56,876 nt of DNA, taken from NCBI GenBank assembly GCA_002328035.1, contig DCVL01000017.1, forward strand, positions 27,679 to 84,554, read 5' to 3'. The position numbers were made by a program, and so were the translations under genes. Positions 25,915 through 34,971 of this stretch are shown here, piece by piece. Positions within the stretch are counted from its first letter, which is position 1. The number at the start of each line of letters is the position of its first letter. Below the pieces are notes generated by a model. It searched no databases and had not been told where the DNA came from. It saw only the letters and a program-made list of their open reading frames with translations. Source of the DNA: Geobacter sp. UBA2189. Lineage in GTDB: Bacteria; Desulfobacterota; Desulfuromonadia; Geobacterales; Pseudopelobacteraceae.

Positions 25915-26703
25915 TTAACGCTTCAGGTTGTTGGCCAACTGCAGCATTTCGTCAGAGGTGGTTATAGCCTTTGAGTTTGCTTCGTAGGCGCGTTGGCCAA
26001 TGATCATGTTTACCATCTCTTCCGCCACGTTTACGTTACTCATCTCCAAAAACCCCTGTGTAGTGGTTCCCAGGCCATTCTGTCCTGGAGTTCCGGTGGT
26101 GGCATTCCCTGATGCATCGGTCTGCTGATAGAAATTCCGCCCCATTGACGAAAGTCCTGTGGGGTTTGTAAAAATTGCCAGCTGTATATTGCCTACAGTG
26201 GAGGCAGCCGTAGAACCTGCCTGCACCGCTGAAACCGTTCCATCCGTTCCGATGGTGATCTTGGATGAGTTGTTTGGAATAACAATTTCCGGCAGCATCG
26301 GGTATCCCTCAGGGGTTACCAGGCGGCCGTTACTGTCCATCTTGAAGGCGCCAGCCCTGCTGTATGCAGTGCTTCCGTCCGGCATCTGAATCTGAAAGAA
26401 ACCATCCCCTTCAATGGCTACATCCAGCTGTCCGCCGGTGTTCTGGTAGTCTCCCTGGGTGAACTGTTTGGATACCGCTGCCAGCTTTGCCCCCATACCG
26501 AACTGGATGCCAGCTGGAATCTGTGCTGCGTTGGTGGAAGGTGAGCCGGGATTCTGCACGGTCTGGTACATGAGATCCTGAAAATCCGGTCGGCTCTTTT
26601 TGAAGCCTGTCGTGTTTACGTTAGCCAGATTGTTTGCAATTACGTTGATATTCTGGGTCTGGGTATTCATTCCGGACGCTGCGGTCCATAAAGATCTCAT
26701 CAT
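25915..26703 (-). CDS. flgG: Distal rod protein FlgG
   Basis: 262 aa, the usual length for FlgG (about 260). It starts MMRSLWTAASGMNTQTQNI, then the rod/hook family motif VIANNLANVNTTGFKKSRPDFQ, and ends NMIIGQRAYEANSKAITTSDEMLQLAN. Exported by the type III apparatus, it forms the distal drive shaft through the P and L rings. AAGGAGTAAC lies upstream of the ATG. Its partner flgF lies directly upstream. Confidence 0.96.
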   Translation of the reverse strand: MMRSLWTAASGMNTQTQNINVIANNLANVNTTGFKKSRPDFQDLMYQTVQNPGSPSTNAAQIPAGIQFGMGAKLAAVSKQFTQGDYQNTGGQLDVAIEGDGFFQIQMPDGSTAYSRAGAFKMDSNGRLVTPEGYPMLPEIVIPNNSSKITIGTDGTVSAVQAGSTAASTVGNIQLAIFTNPTGLSSMGRNFYQQTDASGNATTGTPGQNGLGTTTQGFLEMSNVNVAEEMVNMIIGQRAYEANSKAITTSDEMLQLANNLKR

Positions 26704-26725
26704 GGCTTGTTACTCCTTTATATCG

Positions 26726-27502
26726 TTATACTCGTGCCAGGTCGTTTATCGTCTTGGCAGCCATATCATCAAAGCTCCTAACCATACGTTGGCAGGTTTC
26801 AAAGTGGCGACTGGTCTCAACCATCTGGACCATTTCAGCTATCGTATTTACATTGGACTGTTCCAGCGAACCTTGTGCTATGGATGTGAGCGGAGAGGCT
26901 TGTTGAGGAGTGACTCCATCACCGGCAAGAAAGAATGTACCGGCAGTTTTGATCAGGCTGTACGGCTTTGAAAAATCGAAGATGGCGATGGTGGCAATCG
27001 GTTCACCATTAAGTGTGACATTTCCCTGGCTATCTATAACGGGTTTCTCTCCACTGGTCTGAGCGGTAACGTCAATCTTGATAGGCTGTCCATCTGCAGG
27101 GTTATCACCTGCCTTTGAGAGGACAGTATAGCCGTTGGCTGTAACTAATGTTCCGTCACTGGTAAGACGGAAGTTGCCCTGACGGGTATATGCTATTCCT
27201 TCCGGCGTTCTCACGGCGAAAAAACCGTCCCCCTGCAAGGCGACATCAAGGGTGTTGCCTGTCTGGACGAGAGCGCCCGGGGAATAGTCAGTTGTCATCC
27301 TTTCATTTAACAGTACAGGGTCTGCCGTCCGTGCTGGAGGAACTGCCGGAGGATTCTGATTTCCCGCAAGTACGCTTTCAAAGGCAATTCTGTCCTGCTT
27401 GAAACCGTTTGTTGATGCATTTGCCAGATTTGAGGCAATTATGTCCAGCCTTTTCATGGCTGAGAGATTACCGGACAATGCCGAATACATTCCGCTATTC
27501 AT
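26726..27502 (-). CDS. flgF: Proximal rod protein FlgF
   Basis: 258 aa of the rod/hook family, with SGMYSALSGNLSAMKRLD at the N-terminus, then IIASNLANASTNGFKQDR, the LDVALQGDGFFAVRTPEG core and a C-terminal VQMVETSRHFETCQRMV. Length and position before flgG fit FlgF rather than FlgG. AAGGAGACAAGAG precedes the ATG. It is exported to the periplasm as a component of the rod and lies just downstream of fliA. Confidence 0.94.
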   Translation of the reverse strand: MNSGMYSALSGNLSAMKRLDIIASNLANASTNGFKQDRIAFESVLAGNQNPPAVPPARTADPVLLNERMTTDYSPGALVQTGNTLDVALQGDGFFAVRTPEGIAYTRQGNFRLTSDGTLVTANGYTVLSKAGDNPADGQPIKIDVTAQTSGEKPVIDSQGNVTLNGEPIATIAIFDFSKPYSLIKTAGTFFLAGDGVTPQQASPLTSIAQGSLEQSNVNTIAEMVQMVETSRHFETCQRMVRSFDDMAAKTINDLARV

Positions 27503-27524
27503 CTCTTGTCTCCTTCCGTTTCTG

Positions 27525-28277
27525 TCAGGGGCGAAAGGCCTTCATCTTTGCCTTGAGCCGTATCATTGCCTGACTCAGGATCTGACAGATTCGTGATTCT
27601 GTCAGAGCCAGGACAACACCAATCTCTTTAAGATTCATCTCTTCGTAGTAATACAGTGTAACTGCCAGCCGCTCTTTTTCAGGCAATCCGTCTATGGCGT
27701 TGCCAATTGCTTTTGCTGTCTGGCCTGCAATTGCCAAATTTTGTGGACTCTTCTCTTCTTCATCCCCAAGTATGTCGGCGAGGCTTAAGGGATGTCCCTC
27801 ATCATCATCCCAGCTGTCATCAATACTGATGAAGCTGTATTCGTGGATATCTTCCATAAGGCTGTAGTAGTCATCAAGGCTTATCTGAAGAGCCTCAGCC
27901 ATCTCCTGACCTGTCGGGTTCCTCCCCAGGATGTGTTCCTGCTGATGCATCTCTCTTTCTACCATCTTGCACTTGTCCCGCATTGTACGGCTAAGAGAGT
28001 CATTTGCCCTCAACTCATCAAGAATAGCGCCTCTTATATGTTGCTCTGCAAAGGTCTTAAACTGTACACCACGCTCAGGATCAAAGCGGTCTGCCGCATG
28101 TATCAATCCTATTACTGCCGCGCTGGCGAGATCCTGTGTGTCCAGATGAGACGGTAATTGGGCTGCAAACCGGTTGACCAGATAACGTACCAGTGGCAGA
28201 TGTGAAGTAATCATGGTCTCACGCAGTTGCTGACTGCGATCCCCAGCCTGCTCCTGATATGCCCTCAGGTTACTCAT
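27525..28277 (-). CDS. fliA: Flagellar sigma factor FliA (sigma-28)
   Basis: 250 aa. Region 2 shows LVRYLVNRFAAQLPSHLDTQDL then DRFDPERGVQFKTFAEQHIRGAILDELR; region 4 carries the helix-turn-helix LKEIGVVLALTESRICQIL near 208-230. It should direct RNA polymerase to late flagellar promoters (TAAA-N15-GCCGATAA type), one of which may lie before fliK in this window. Its start overlaps the flhG stop by 4 bp (ATGA). Its usual inhibitor FlgM is not encoded in the window. Confidence 0.95.
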   Translation of the reverse strand: MSNLRAYQEQAGDRSQQLRETMITSHLPLVRYLVNRFAAQLPSHLDTQDLASAAVIGLIHAADRFDPERGVQFKTFAEQHIRGAILDELRANDSLSRTMRDKCKMVEREMHQQEHILGRNPTGQEMAEALQISLDDYYSLMEDIHEYSFISIDDSWDDDEGHPLSLADILGDEEEKSPQNLAIAGQTAKAIGNAIDGLPEKERLAVTLYYYEEMNLKEIGVVLALTESRICQILSQAMIRLKAKMKAFRP

Positions 28278-29203
28278 GCCGCGCTCCCTTTTGCTCCTTC
28301 CAGGTAACGCCGGAAGAAAAACTGGATGTTGCCTTTCAGTTTTGACTGACGGGAATTTTCAATTACACGTTTTGCCAGAGTTGTGAAACAGTTTGAAGCG
28401 TCAGAATCAGGATATAACTCATAGACTGCCTTTTGTTTCTTTACGGCATCAATCAGTCGTTCATCACGAACAACACAACCGAGATAGTCCAGTGATATGT
28501 CAAGAAAACGACCTGCGACATTTGCAAGTTTTCGGAATACCTCCAGTGCGTCTTCGCTATCTCTTGCCATATTTATCAAAACCTTGAAATGATGCTCTGA
28601 ATAGCGGGTGGCCAGCAACTTGATAAGAGCATAGACATCGGTGATGGATGTGGGCTCCGGAGTTACTACAACGAGAATTTCTTGGGCAGCTACGGTAAAA
28701 TAGGTGACATTTTCCGAGATACCGGCCTCTGTATCAATGATCATGATGTCAAAATCTTCTTCCAGCATATCCAGTTCATCCAAGAGCCTCAGCTTTTCAT
28801 GCTGCCCGAGGCTGGTATATTCCTGTACACCTGAACCCGCAGGTATCAGTTTGATGTTTGGAGTTACCTCTACGATGATCTCCTGAAGACTTTTTTCGCC
28901 TGACAGGACATGGTTAAGGTTGTATTGCGGTGACAGGCCAAGGAGAACATCAAGGTTGCCAACGCCTAAATCGGCATCAATTATCAGAACCTTCTTGCCG
29001 TAAAATGCCAAAGCCAAGGCCAGATTGGCCACTATATTGCTTTTTCCTACTCCTCCTTTGCCACTTGTTACTGAAATAACCCTTATCCCGTTCTGCTCAG
29101 TCAACGGAGTTTCAGTGTTTGTGACTTTATCGGATGACCTGGCTGTTCTAGCCATCTTCCGGAGGGTGTCGGCCTGGTCGCCGGTTCCGCGTACAGCGCT
29201 CAT
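28274..29203 (-). CDS. flhG: MinD-like flagellar number regulator FlhG (FleN)
   Basis: 309 aa P-loop ATPase of the ParA/MinD family. The deviant Walker A is SGKGGVGKS (47-55), followed by LIIDADLGVGNLDVLLGL and IMIIDTEAGIS. FlhG/FleN limits flagellar number and works against FlhF at the pole; in some species it also inhibits the sigma-54 activator FleQ. The N-terminal extension (about 1-40) contains an ALR-like Gln/Arg-rich stretch. It overlaps flhF and fliA by 4 bp on each side, giving a coupled flhF-flhG-fliA unit. Confidence 0.94.
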   Translation of the reverse strand: MSAVRGTGDQADTLRKMARTARSSDKVTNTETPLTEQNGIRVISVTSGKGGVGKSNIVANLALALAFYGKKVLIIDADLGVGNLDVLLGLSPQYNLNHVLSGEKSLQEIIVEVTPNIKLIPAGSGVQEYTSLGQHEKLRLLDELDMLEEDFDIMIIDTEAGISENVTYFTVAAQEILVVVTPEPTSITDVYALIKLLATRYSEHHFKVLINMARDSEDALEVFRKLANVAGRFLDISLDYLGCVVRDERLIDAVKKQKAVYELYPDSDASNCFTTLAKRVIENSRQSKLKGNIQFFFRRYLEGAKGSAA

Positions 29204-30510
29204 TCTGCTCCCTCCTTGAGAATCAGTTCAGCAAGTTTTTCAGCCGTTGCAACCTCTATATCTTCAGGTACCCTCTGACCAGTAGTAAAATAGGCTATCT
29301 GGAGGTTTGCCTTAAGGAGCAGATTTATGATGCATCCAATGCTTTCGGATTCATCCAGTTTTGTAAAGACTACCTTACTGATCGGAAAAATACTGAACCG
29401 ATTGAGTATTTCTTCAAGTTCCTTGTCTTTTGTTGTTGCAGATAGGCAGAGATAGATGTCTGAATGGATGGAGGTCTCAAGGAAGTCTTTCATCTCCTCA
29501 AGTTTTTCTGAATCCTTGTGGCTTCGTCCGGCAGTATCGATCAGGATCAGATCGCAATCTGAATGACGCTCTACAGACCTTTCAAGCTCTTTGGGTGTTG
29601 AGGCGACCTCAAGCGGAATCCCCATAATCCTTGTGTAGGTTTTTAGCTGTTCAACCGCGCCAACCCTGAATATATCCATTGTTATAAGAGCAACCTTGTT
29701 GCCTTTGCTTAATGCGTACATGGCTGCAAGTTTAGCTGTTGTGGTTGTCTTGCCTACACCTGTCGGGCCAACAAGGGCAATCACACGGGGAGTGTTTTTC
29801 TTCATCCTCAGTGTTCCGGCAAAGCCTATAAGTCGTGAAAAGGCTTCCCCCAAACGTCCTTTAAGGGTTTCTTCCCCGGAGCCAGTTGGCAGTTTATTTA
29901 TTGTTTCAATGATTTTACCCTGCAGTTCCGGTTCAACCCCCTGTCGGTCAAGTTCTCTTGCCAACTCCGGTTTTTCTTGCTGCTGAGAGTTGATTATTGC
30001 AGCCTCAGGAAATTGAACCGATTTGATGGCTCCATCCTGGTTTCTGACAAGTGTGTTCAACAGAAACCTTTTGATCTCTTCCAGATCCTGACGGGGTATG
30101 TTGTTCAGATTTATGTTGCCTTCTCCAGCTTTTTTGGGGGAACCGTCAGGATTAGAGACCTGTTCGCTCTGACGCTGCCGCAACTCCTCTTCTTTTTTGG
30201 CCATAATCTCCACTTTTTCTCGCAGGTCCCTTAGTTCCCTTGCCAGAGGAGCAAGCATTGAGCTTTCAAATTCCTCTTTAGCCGTTTTTTCACGTTCCGG
30301 TTTTTCCCTTAACGGTGGCGGAGGAGGGGGGGCAGGGCGGTGAGGTTCTATAGCCGCAGTTACCTTGACTACATTTTTGCTGAAGAAACCGAGGATTCCT
30401 CCCTGTTTCTCCTTTTTAGTGGAAAGGATCATGGCGTCAGGGCCAAGTTCGGCTTTAACCTGCCTCAAGGCCTCAGCCATTGTCGGGGCTTGAAATGTTT
30501 TAACCAGCAT
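29200..30510 (-). CDS. flhF: SRP-like GTPase FlhF
   Basis: 436 aa. N-terminal basic/variable domain (FlhF B-domain, MLVKTFQAPTMAEALRQVK start; a six-proline run near 58-66), helical N-domain, and a GTPase NG domain with Walker A GPTGVGKT (248-255), the DTAGRS motif and TKLDES. FlhF determines the site of flagellar assembly, usually a cell pole, through GTP-dependent dimerisation. It overlaps flhA by 11 bp and flhG by 4 bp. Presence of flhF and flhG points to polar flagellation; this is inference. Confidence 0.95.
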   Translation of the reverse strand: MLVKTFQAPTMAEALRQVKAELGPDAMILSTKKEKQGGILGFFSKNVVKVTAAIEPHRPAPPPPPPLREKPEREKTAKEEFESSMLAPLARELRDLREKVEIMAKKEEELRQRQSEQVSNPDGSPKKAGEGNINLNNIPRQDLEEIKRFLLNTLVRNQDGAIKSVQFPEAAIINSQQQEKPELARELDRQGVEPELQGKIIETINKLPTGSGEETLKGRLGEAFSRLIGFAGTLRMKKNTPRVIALVGPTGVGKTTTTAKLAAMYALSKGNKVALITMDIFRVGAVEQLKTYTRIMGIPLEVASTPKELERSVERHSDCDLILIDTAGRSHKDSEKLEEMKDFLETSIHSDIYLCLSATTKDKELEEILNRFSIFPISKVVFTKLDESESIGCIINLLLKANLQIAYFTTGQRVPEDIEVATAEKLAELILKEGAE

Positions 30511-32590
30511 GGAAGGTCACCACTCCTAATGACTGAATTTTGACATTCTGGGGGATCTCGTTATGGGATAGTACAGCGACATTTGGCACAAAGCGTTCAA
30601 TCAATTTTTTGACATGCCGGCGTATTGACGGTGAAGCCAATATTACAGGTTGGGCTCCGTACATTCCAAACCGGTCAATCATCCCTCGAACCGAGGCTAT
30701 TACCTGTTGTGCGGAAGCTGGCTCAATGGCAAGGTAACTGCCCTGATCAGAAGGTTGTATAGCCTCAGCTATTGTATCCTCAACTCCTCTGTCTATGGTT
30801 ATAAGATACAGGGTCTCCTCATCCATTTTGAACTGATCGACTATGAAGCGGCCAAGTCCCTGACGAACAAATTCGGTCAGGACATCAGGATCCTTTGTCA
30901 GTCCGGCGTAATCTGCAAGACTTTCAAGTATAGTCCGTAGATCCCTGACGGAGACCCCCTCTTTAAGCAGGTTTTTAACGACCCTGAGGACAACGCCGAG
31001 ATTAAGTTGTCCAGGAATAAGTTCATCCACAACCTTCGGAGCCGTTAAAGCAAGGTTGTCAAGCAGTTGCTGCATTTCCTGACGCCCAACCAGATCCTGG
31101 GCATAACGCTTTATTGTCTCACTTATATGCGTGGCGATAACGGTTGTGCTATCAACAACAGTATAGCCATTAACCTGAGCCTGTTCTCTGTCTTCATTTC
31201 TAATCCATACCGCAGGCAGGCCAAATACCGGTTCTTTTGCCGAAGGCCCTGGAAGTTTGGCCATTACACCCCCCGAATCCATAGCCAGATACTGTCCGGT
31301 AAGTTCACTTCCACCCACACGTGCTCCACGTATGAGTATGTTGTATTCGTAAGGTTTTAGCTGAAGGTTGTCATGTATGTGTATAGGAGGAACTACAAAG
31401 CCCATTTTCTGAGCGAACTGCCGTCTTATGGAACGAATCCTCTCAAGCAACTCACCGTTTTGTGCTGCATCCACCATCGGTACCAGGCCATACCCAACCT
31501 CAAGTTCGAGTGTATCAAGCGGTCTTATGGCTGAAGACTGATCCTGGGCTTCTTCTTCACCAGCCGCCTCTGCTGCGGCAGCTTCTTCTTCTACCACCTG
31601 AGCCATCTCTTTTGACATTCGTCCGACGAGCCATGATACGCCTGACAAAAGAAGAAAGGCAAAGTGGGGCAGGCCTGGAATAACCGCAAAAAGGAGCATT
31701 ACGCCGGAAACGACGTAAAATGCCTTCGGATAGTTAAGAAACTGGTTGGTTAGCTCCTGACCAAAATTGTTTTCATCAGCTGTGCGGGTTACTATTACGG
31801 CTGCGGCAGTTGAGATGATTAGAGCCGGAATCTGAGCCACCAGTCCTTCACCTACTGTGAGAAGCGTGTAGTTGGCAAGGGCTACATCTAACGCCAGCCC
31901 TTGTTGCCATACACCTATGATCAGGCCGCCAAATATGTTTACAAGCATGATCAGGATGCCGGCGACAGCATCTCCACGAACGAACTTGCTGGCACCATCC
32001 ATTGCACCGTAAAAGTCTGCTTCACGCCGTATTTTTTCACGACGGTTGCGAGCCTCTTTCTCTGTCAAAAAACCGGCAGAGAGATCCGCATCAATAGCCA
32101 TCTGTTTTCCTGGCATAGCATCAAGTGTAAACCTTGCTGAAACTTCAGCGATTCGACCTGCACCTTTTGTAATAACAACAAAGTTAATAATAACCAGGAT
32201 AAGAAACATGACGGCGCCAACTACATAGTTGCCTCCGACAACAAAAGAGCCAAATGCCTTGATAACAGAACCGGCAGCCTCAACTCCTTCGCGGCCATGC
32301 AGGAGTATAAGCCTTGTTGAAGCGACATTAAGTGAAAGCCGGAACAGTGTAGTAACCAGGAGAACGGATGGAAATACAGAAAAATCAAGAGGATGTCTGG
32401 TGTAGAGACAGACAAGAAGGATAGCCAATGCGATTGTGATGTTGGTGGCAAGGAATATATCCAGCATAAATGCCGGAAGAGGGACAATCATCAATGCAAG
32501 CACGCCAATAAGGGCAATTGCAACGTATATATCTGAGTTTTTCCTGAAGTTGCTCAGTTCAAGAGCCTGGACTGAAGTCGCATTTGCCAT
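30500..32590 (-). CDS. flhA: Flagellar export gate protein FlhA
   Basis: 696 aa, the full family length. About eight transmembrane helices span residues 20-320, followed by the cytoplasmic FHIPEP-family domain (about 360-696), which docks chaperone-substrate complexes and forms a nonameric ring. Typical strings are VRGDAVAGILIMLVNIFGG and ELTGQYLAMDSG. The ATG at 32590 has only a distant AAGGA (14 bases), so initiation may be modest or leader-dependent. A good sigma-54-like box lies about 75-90 bases upstream, making flhA the head of a likely internal transcription unit flhA-flhF-flhG-fliA. Confidence 0.96.
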   Translation of the reverse strand: MANATSVQALELSNFRKNSDIYVAIALIGVLALMIVPLPAFMLDIFLATNITIALAILLVCLYTRHPLDFSVFPSVLLVTTLFRLSLNVASTRLILLHGREGVEAAGSVIKAFGSFVVGGNYVVGAVMFLILVIINFVVITKGAGRIAEVSARFTLDAMPGKQMAIDADLSAGFLTEKEARNRREKIRREADFYGAMDGASKFVRGDAVAGILIMLVNIFGGLIIGVWQQGLALDVALANYTLLTVGEGLVAQIPALIISTAAAVIVTRTADENNFGQELTNQFLNYPKAFYVVSGVMLLFAVIPGLPHFAFLLLSGVSWLVGRMSKEMAQVVEEEAAAAEAAGEEEAQDQSSAIRPLDTLELEVGYGLVPMVDAAQNGELLERIRSIRRQFAQKMGFVVPPIHIHDNLQLKPYEYNILIRGARVGGSELTGQYLAMDSGGVMAKLPGPSAKEPVFGLPAVWIRNEDREQAQVNGYTVVDSTTVIATHISETIKRYAQDLVGRQEMQQLLDNLALTAPKVVDELIPGQLNLGVVLRVVKNLLKEGVSVRDLRTILESLADYAGLTKDPDVLTEFVRQGLGRFIVDQFKMDEETLYLITIDRGVEDTIAEAIQPSDQGSYLAIEPASAQQVIASVRGMIDRFGMYGAQPVILASPSIRRHVKKLIERFVPNVAVLSHNEIPQNVKIQSLGVVTFHAG

Positions 32591-32811
32591 GGCTGAAACT
32601 TATCCTTGTGTCCTCAATAAGTAGGATTCAAAGGAGCAGTCGTTACCACCCCGCGACATTATATGCAGGTTTCGTGCCGTCAAAAAACAGTCACAGTGCT
32701 GCATTGGTTTACGGTTAAATGTAGTTATTACAGCATGTTTTGATTTTTGACGGATTCAGTTCTGGAGATTTTTGTCATAAATTTGACTTTGACTGAAATA
32801 TGACAACTCTT
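32591..32811. other. Intergenic region between flhB and flhA (leader of flhA)
   Basis: 221 bases without a gene. It holds the sigma-54-like box at 32664-32679 and then a leader of about 60 bases before flhA. The part near flhB (32680-32811) is AT-rich and could hold activator-binding sites; I see no clear inverted repeat or terminator in it. Confidence 0.5.
32664..32679 (-). promoter_or_regulatory. Sigma-54-type promoter of flhA
   Basis: On the minus strand the sequence reads CGGCACGAAACCTGCA. The invariant GG (-24) and GC (-12) have the correct spacing and the rest matches the consensus TGGCAC-N5-TTGC closely, with C for T at the first base and CTGC for TTGC. It lies about 75 bases upstream of the flhA start, in the only sizeable gap of this half of the operon. 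Confidence 0.65.
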
Positions 32812-33882
32812 TTACATGGTTCCTTTAAGGCGAAATACATATGCAAGGACTTCGGCTACAGCAGCATAGAGTGATTCAGGTATTTCCTGGTTTTCTGCCA
32901 CTTGTTCATACAGTTCTCTGGCCAAAAACCGGTTCTCAACCATTGTTATCCTGTTTTCACGAGCCATCTCCTTGATTGCAAGTGCCATTTCGTCGGCTCC
33001 CTTGGCAATCACCATGGGGGCTGCCATCTTCTTTCGATCATACTTGAGTGCTACTGCAAAGTGGGTAGGGTTTGTGATTACGACATCTGCAGTCGGGATA
33101 ATCTTTGTGAGACGACGACGGGCAGACTGGTACTGCATTTTCTTGATCTTTCCTTTTACCTCCGGATTCCCTTCCTGCTCCTTATGTTCGTCCTTTACTT
33201 CCTGTTTTGTCATCTTGAGGTTTTCTGTGTAGCGCCATTTTACATATGCAAAATCGAGTATTGAAATTACAATCATCATTCCGGTTGTATGTGTGACTAT
33301 TTTAAAAGCGACATGTCCTGTATAGGCGAGTATTCCCTTAATATCAGATTCTGCGAGGATGGTAATGTTCTGTAGCTCATCTCGCATAACCTGATAGGCT
33401 ATCCAGCCTATTACAAAAATTTTGACAAGTGATTTTAAAATTTCAACCAGAGCATCTTTGTTAAACAGTTTTCCAAAGCCTTTTAAAAAATTCAGCTTGT
33501 TCAAATCAAATGACAAGCGACCCCATTGGAAATCAATTCTGCCATTATCCTGAAGGATATGGGAAAGAACCCCTGTTGTCATTATGACGAGAATAATCGG
33601 TGCAAGTAGCATGATTATGACACCGAATATCCTGATCAGCATGGCATAAACATTTTTCTCGGTCAGTTCAAAGGTGCCGATCTCTGAATATATCTGAACC
33701 GTGGTGCTTTCCAGCCCGTTAAGCAGATAACCGCCCAGAAGGTAGAGGCTTATAATTCCTGCCAACAGTGTGAGGCTTTGGTTGAGCATCTGTGAGGTTG
33801 GCGGTGCGCCTTTTTCCCTCGCTTTTTCAAGCCGTCGTCCAGTTGGCTGTTCAGTTTTTGAGTGTTTATCCTCGTCTGCCAG
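32812..33882 (-). CDS. flhB: Flagellar export switch protein FlhB (likely CTG start)
   Basis: 356 aa when started at CTG 33882. From there the conserved FlhB N-terminus is in frame (ADEDKHSKTEQPTGRRLEK), and a GGGGGG run sits seven bases upstream. The codon before the CTG is an in-frame TAA, so no ATG, GTG or TTG is available above the ATG at 33789, which would remove 31 conserved residues. Four transmembrane segments lie at about 35-210. The autocleavage site NPTH (271-274) is at the normal place, and the C-terminal domain is complete. It sets the switch from hook to filament export together with FliK. It begins three bases after the fliR stop, so coupled reinitiation is likely. Confidence 0.93.
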   Translation of the reverse strand: MADEDKHSKTEQPTGRRLEKAREKGAPPTSQMLNQSLTLLAGIISLYLLGGYLLNGLESTTVQIYSEIGTFELTEKNVYAMLIRIFGVIIMLLAPIILVIMTTGVLSHILQDNGRIDFQWGRLSFDLNKLNFLKGFGKLFNKDALVEILKSLVKIFVIGWIAYQVMRDELQNITILAESDIKGILAYTGHVAFKIVTHTTGMMIVISILDFAYVKWRYTENLKMTKQEVKDEHKEQEGNPEVKGKIKKMQYQSARRRLTKIIPTADVVITNPTHFAVALKYDRKKMAAPMVIAKGADEMALAIKEMARENRITMVENRFLARELYEQVAENQEIPESLYAAVAEVLAYVFRLKGTM

Positions 33883-33885
33883 TTA

Positions 33886-34683
33886 TCATCCCCCCTTTGC
33901 CAGAATCTTGAAAATGTTTGCAACCTGCCCTGAAAGGTTTGCAAACGATATCTCAAGAACATGAAAGAATAGAAGAAGGGTCATGCCTAAGACCATAAAT
34001 CCAAGCCCTATATTTAGTGGAAAACTTACCATAAAAACGTTCATCTGGGGGAAGGCGCGTGCCATTATACCAAGAACAACACTGGTCAGAAGCAGCGCAA
34101 CCATTACCGGAGCGGCAAGCCGAACCCCCAGGATAAACACTTCTGTTGTGGCCTTTATCATGAAGTGGATCAGCGCCTCGCTCATCTGCCATCCTCCAAT
34201 AGGAATTACAGAAAAGCTATCTACTATAGCATGTATAAAAACATGGTGGATATTCAGGGACAGAAAAAACAGTGTTGCCAGTAAGGTTTGCATTACAGAC
34301 ATTATCTGTGTCTGGTTTCCCATAGTGGGATCTATTACCGAGGCAATGCTGAACCCCATCTGGAGGCCGATGATCTGGCCGCTGAATTCTACAGCGGCAA
34401 ATATGATCTGGGTTATAAATGAGAGAGTCAGGCCGATCAGTATCTCTCGGATAACCAAAAACCCTATGGAAATGGTGTCTTGAGGCAGCGGAGGAGGGGC
34501 TATATCAAGGATTGGAAAGCATACCAGTGTAATAGAGAGGACTGCTACTACCTTGATTCTTGTAGGTAAACGGCGTCCGCCAAACAGCGGCAGAGCGGCA
34601 AAAAGCCCTGCTATTCTACATAGAACCAGCGCAAAGAGGAACACGTCTGAATGGCTGGGCAAAGGGGAGATAAAGGGAAACAC
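33886..34683 (-). CDS. fliR: Flagellar export gate protein FliR
   Basis: 265 aa, strongly hydrophobic, with about six membrane helices; conserved strings include LPLFGGRRLPTRIKV and FAAVEFSGQIIGLQMGFSIA. The likely start is GTG at 34683, six bases after fliQ. FliP5-FliQ4-FliR1 form the inner-membrane export channel. The C-terminus ends just before flhB, with the FliR stop, then TAA, then the apparent CTG start of FlhB in very close succession. Confidence 0.94.
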   Translation of the reverse strand: MFPFISPLPSHSDVFLFALVLCRIAGLFAALPLFGGRRLPTRIKVVAVLSITLVCFPILDIAPPPLPQDTISIGFLVIREILIGLTLSFITQIIFAAVEFSGQIIGLQMGFSIASVIDPTMGNQTQIMSVMQTLLATLFFLSLNIHHVFIHAIVDSFSVIPIGGWQMSEALIHFMIKATTEVFILGVRLAAPVMVALLLTSVVLGIMARAFPQMNVFMVSFPLNIGLGFMVLGMTLLLFFHVLEISFANLSGQVANIFKILAKGG

Positions 34684-34689
34684 AATGAC

Positions 34690-34959
34690 CTATTTACGCA
34701 TTACTGCTATCAGTGCATAGATCTCGCGTGTGAAGTCACTCATATAACTCATCATCCATGGAAAGAAGATGATAACTGCCACCATTACTGCGACTATCTT
34801 GGGTGCAAAGGCCAAAGTAGCTTCGTTAATAGATGTTACTGCCTGAAAAACGCTTATGGCAAGTCCAACTACAAGGCTGAACAGAAGGAGAGGAGCCGCC
34901 AAGAGAAGGGTTGCTTCAAAGCTTCGACGGGCAAGTTGCACAACAAGTTCCGGAGTCAT
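34690..34959 (-). CDS. fliQ: Flagellar export gate protein FliQ
   Basis: 89 aa with two transmembrane helices (about 17-40 and 50-75) and the family motif VGLAISVFQAVTSINEATLAF. Length and position between fliP and fliR are standard. AAAGGAGG lies upstream of the ATG. It is a helical-hairpin subunit of the export channel. Confidence 0.95.
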   Translation of the reverse strand: MTPELVVQLARRSFEATLLLAAPLLLFSLVVGLAISVFQAVTSINEATLAFAPKIVAVMVAVIIFFPWMMSYMSDFTREIYALIAVMRK

Positions 34960-34971
34960 TTTACCTCCTTT

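Noticed and set aside
33983..34483. Long plus-strand open frame (about 166 codons) inside fliR
   Set aside because: It is antisense to a well-conserved membrane protein gene, has no ribosome site, and its translation matches no family.
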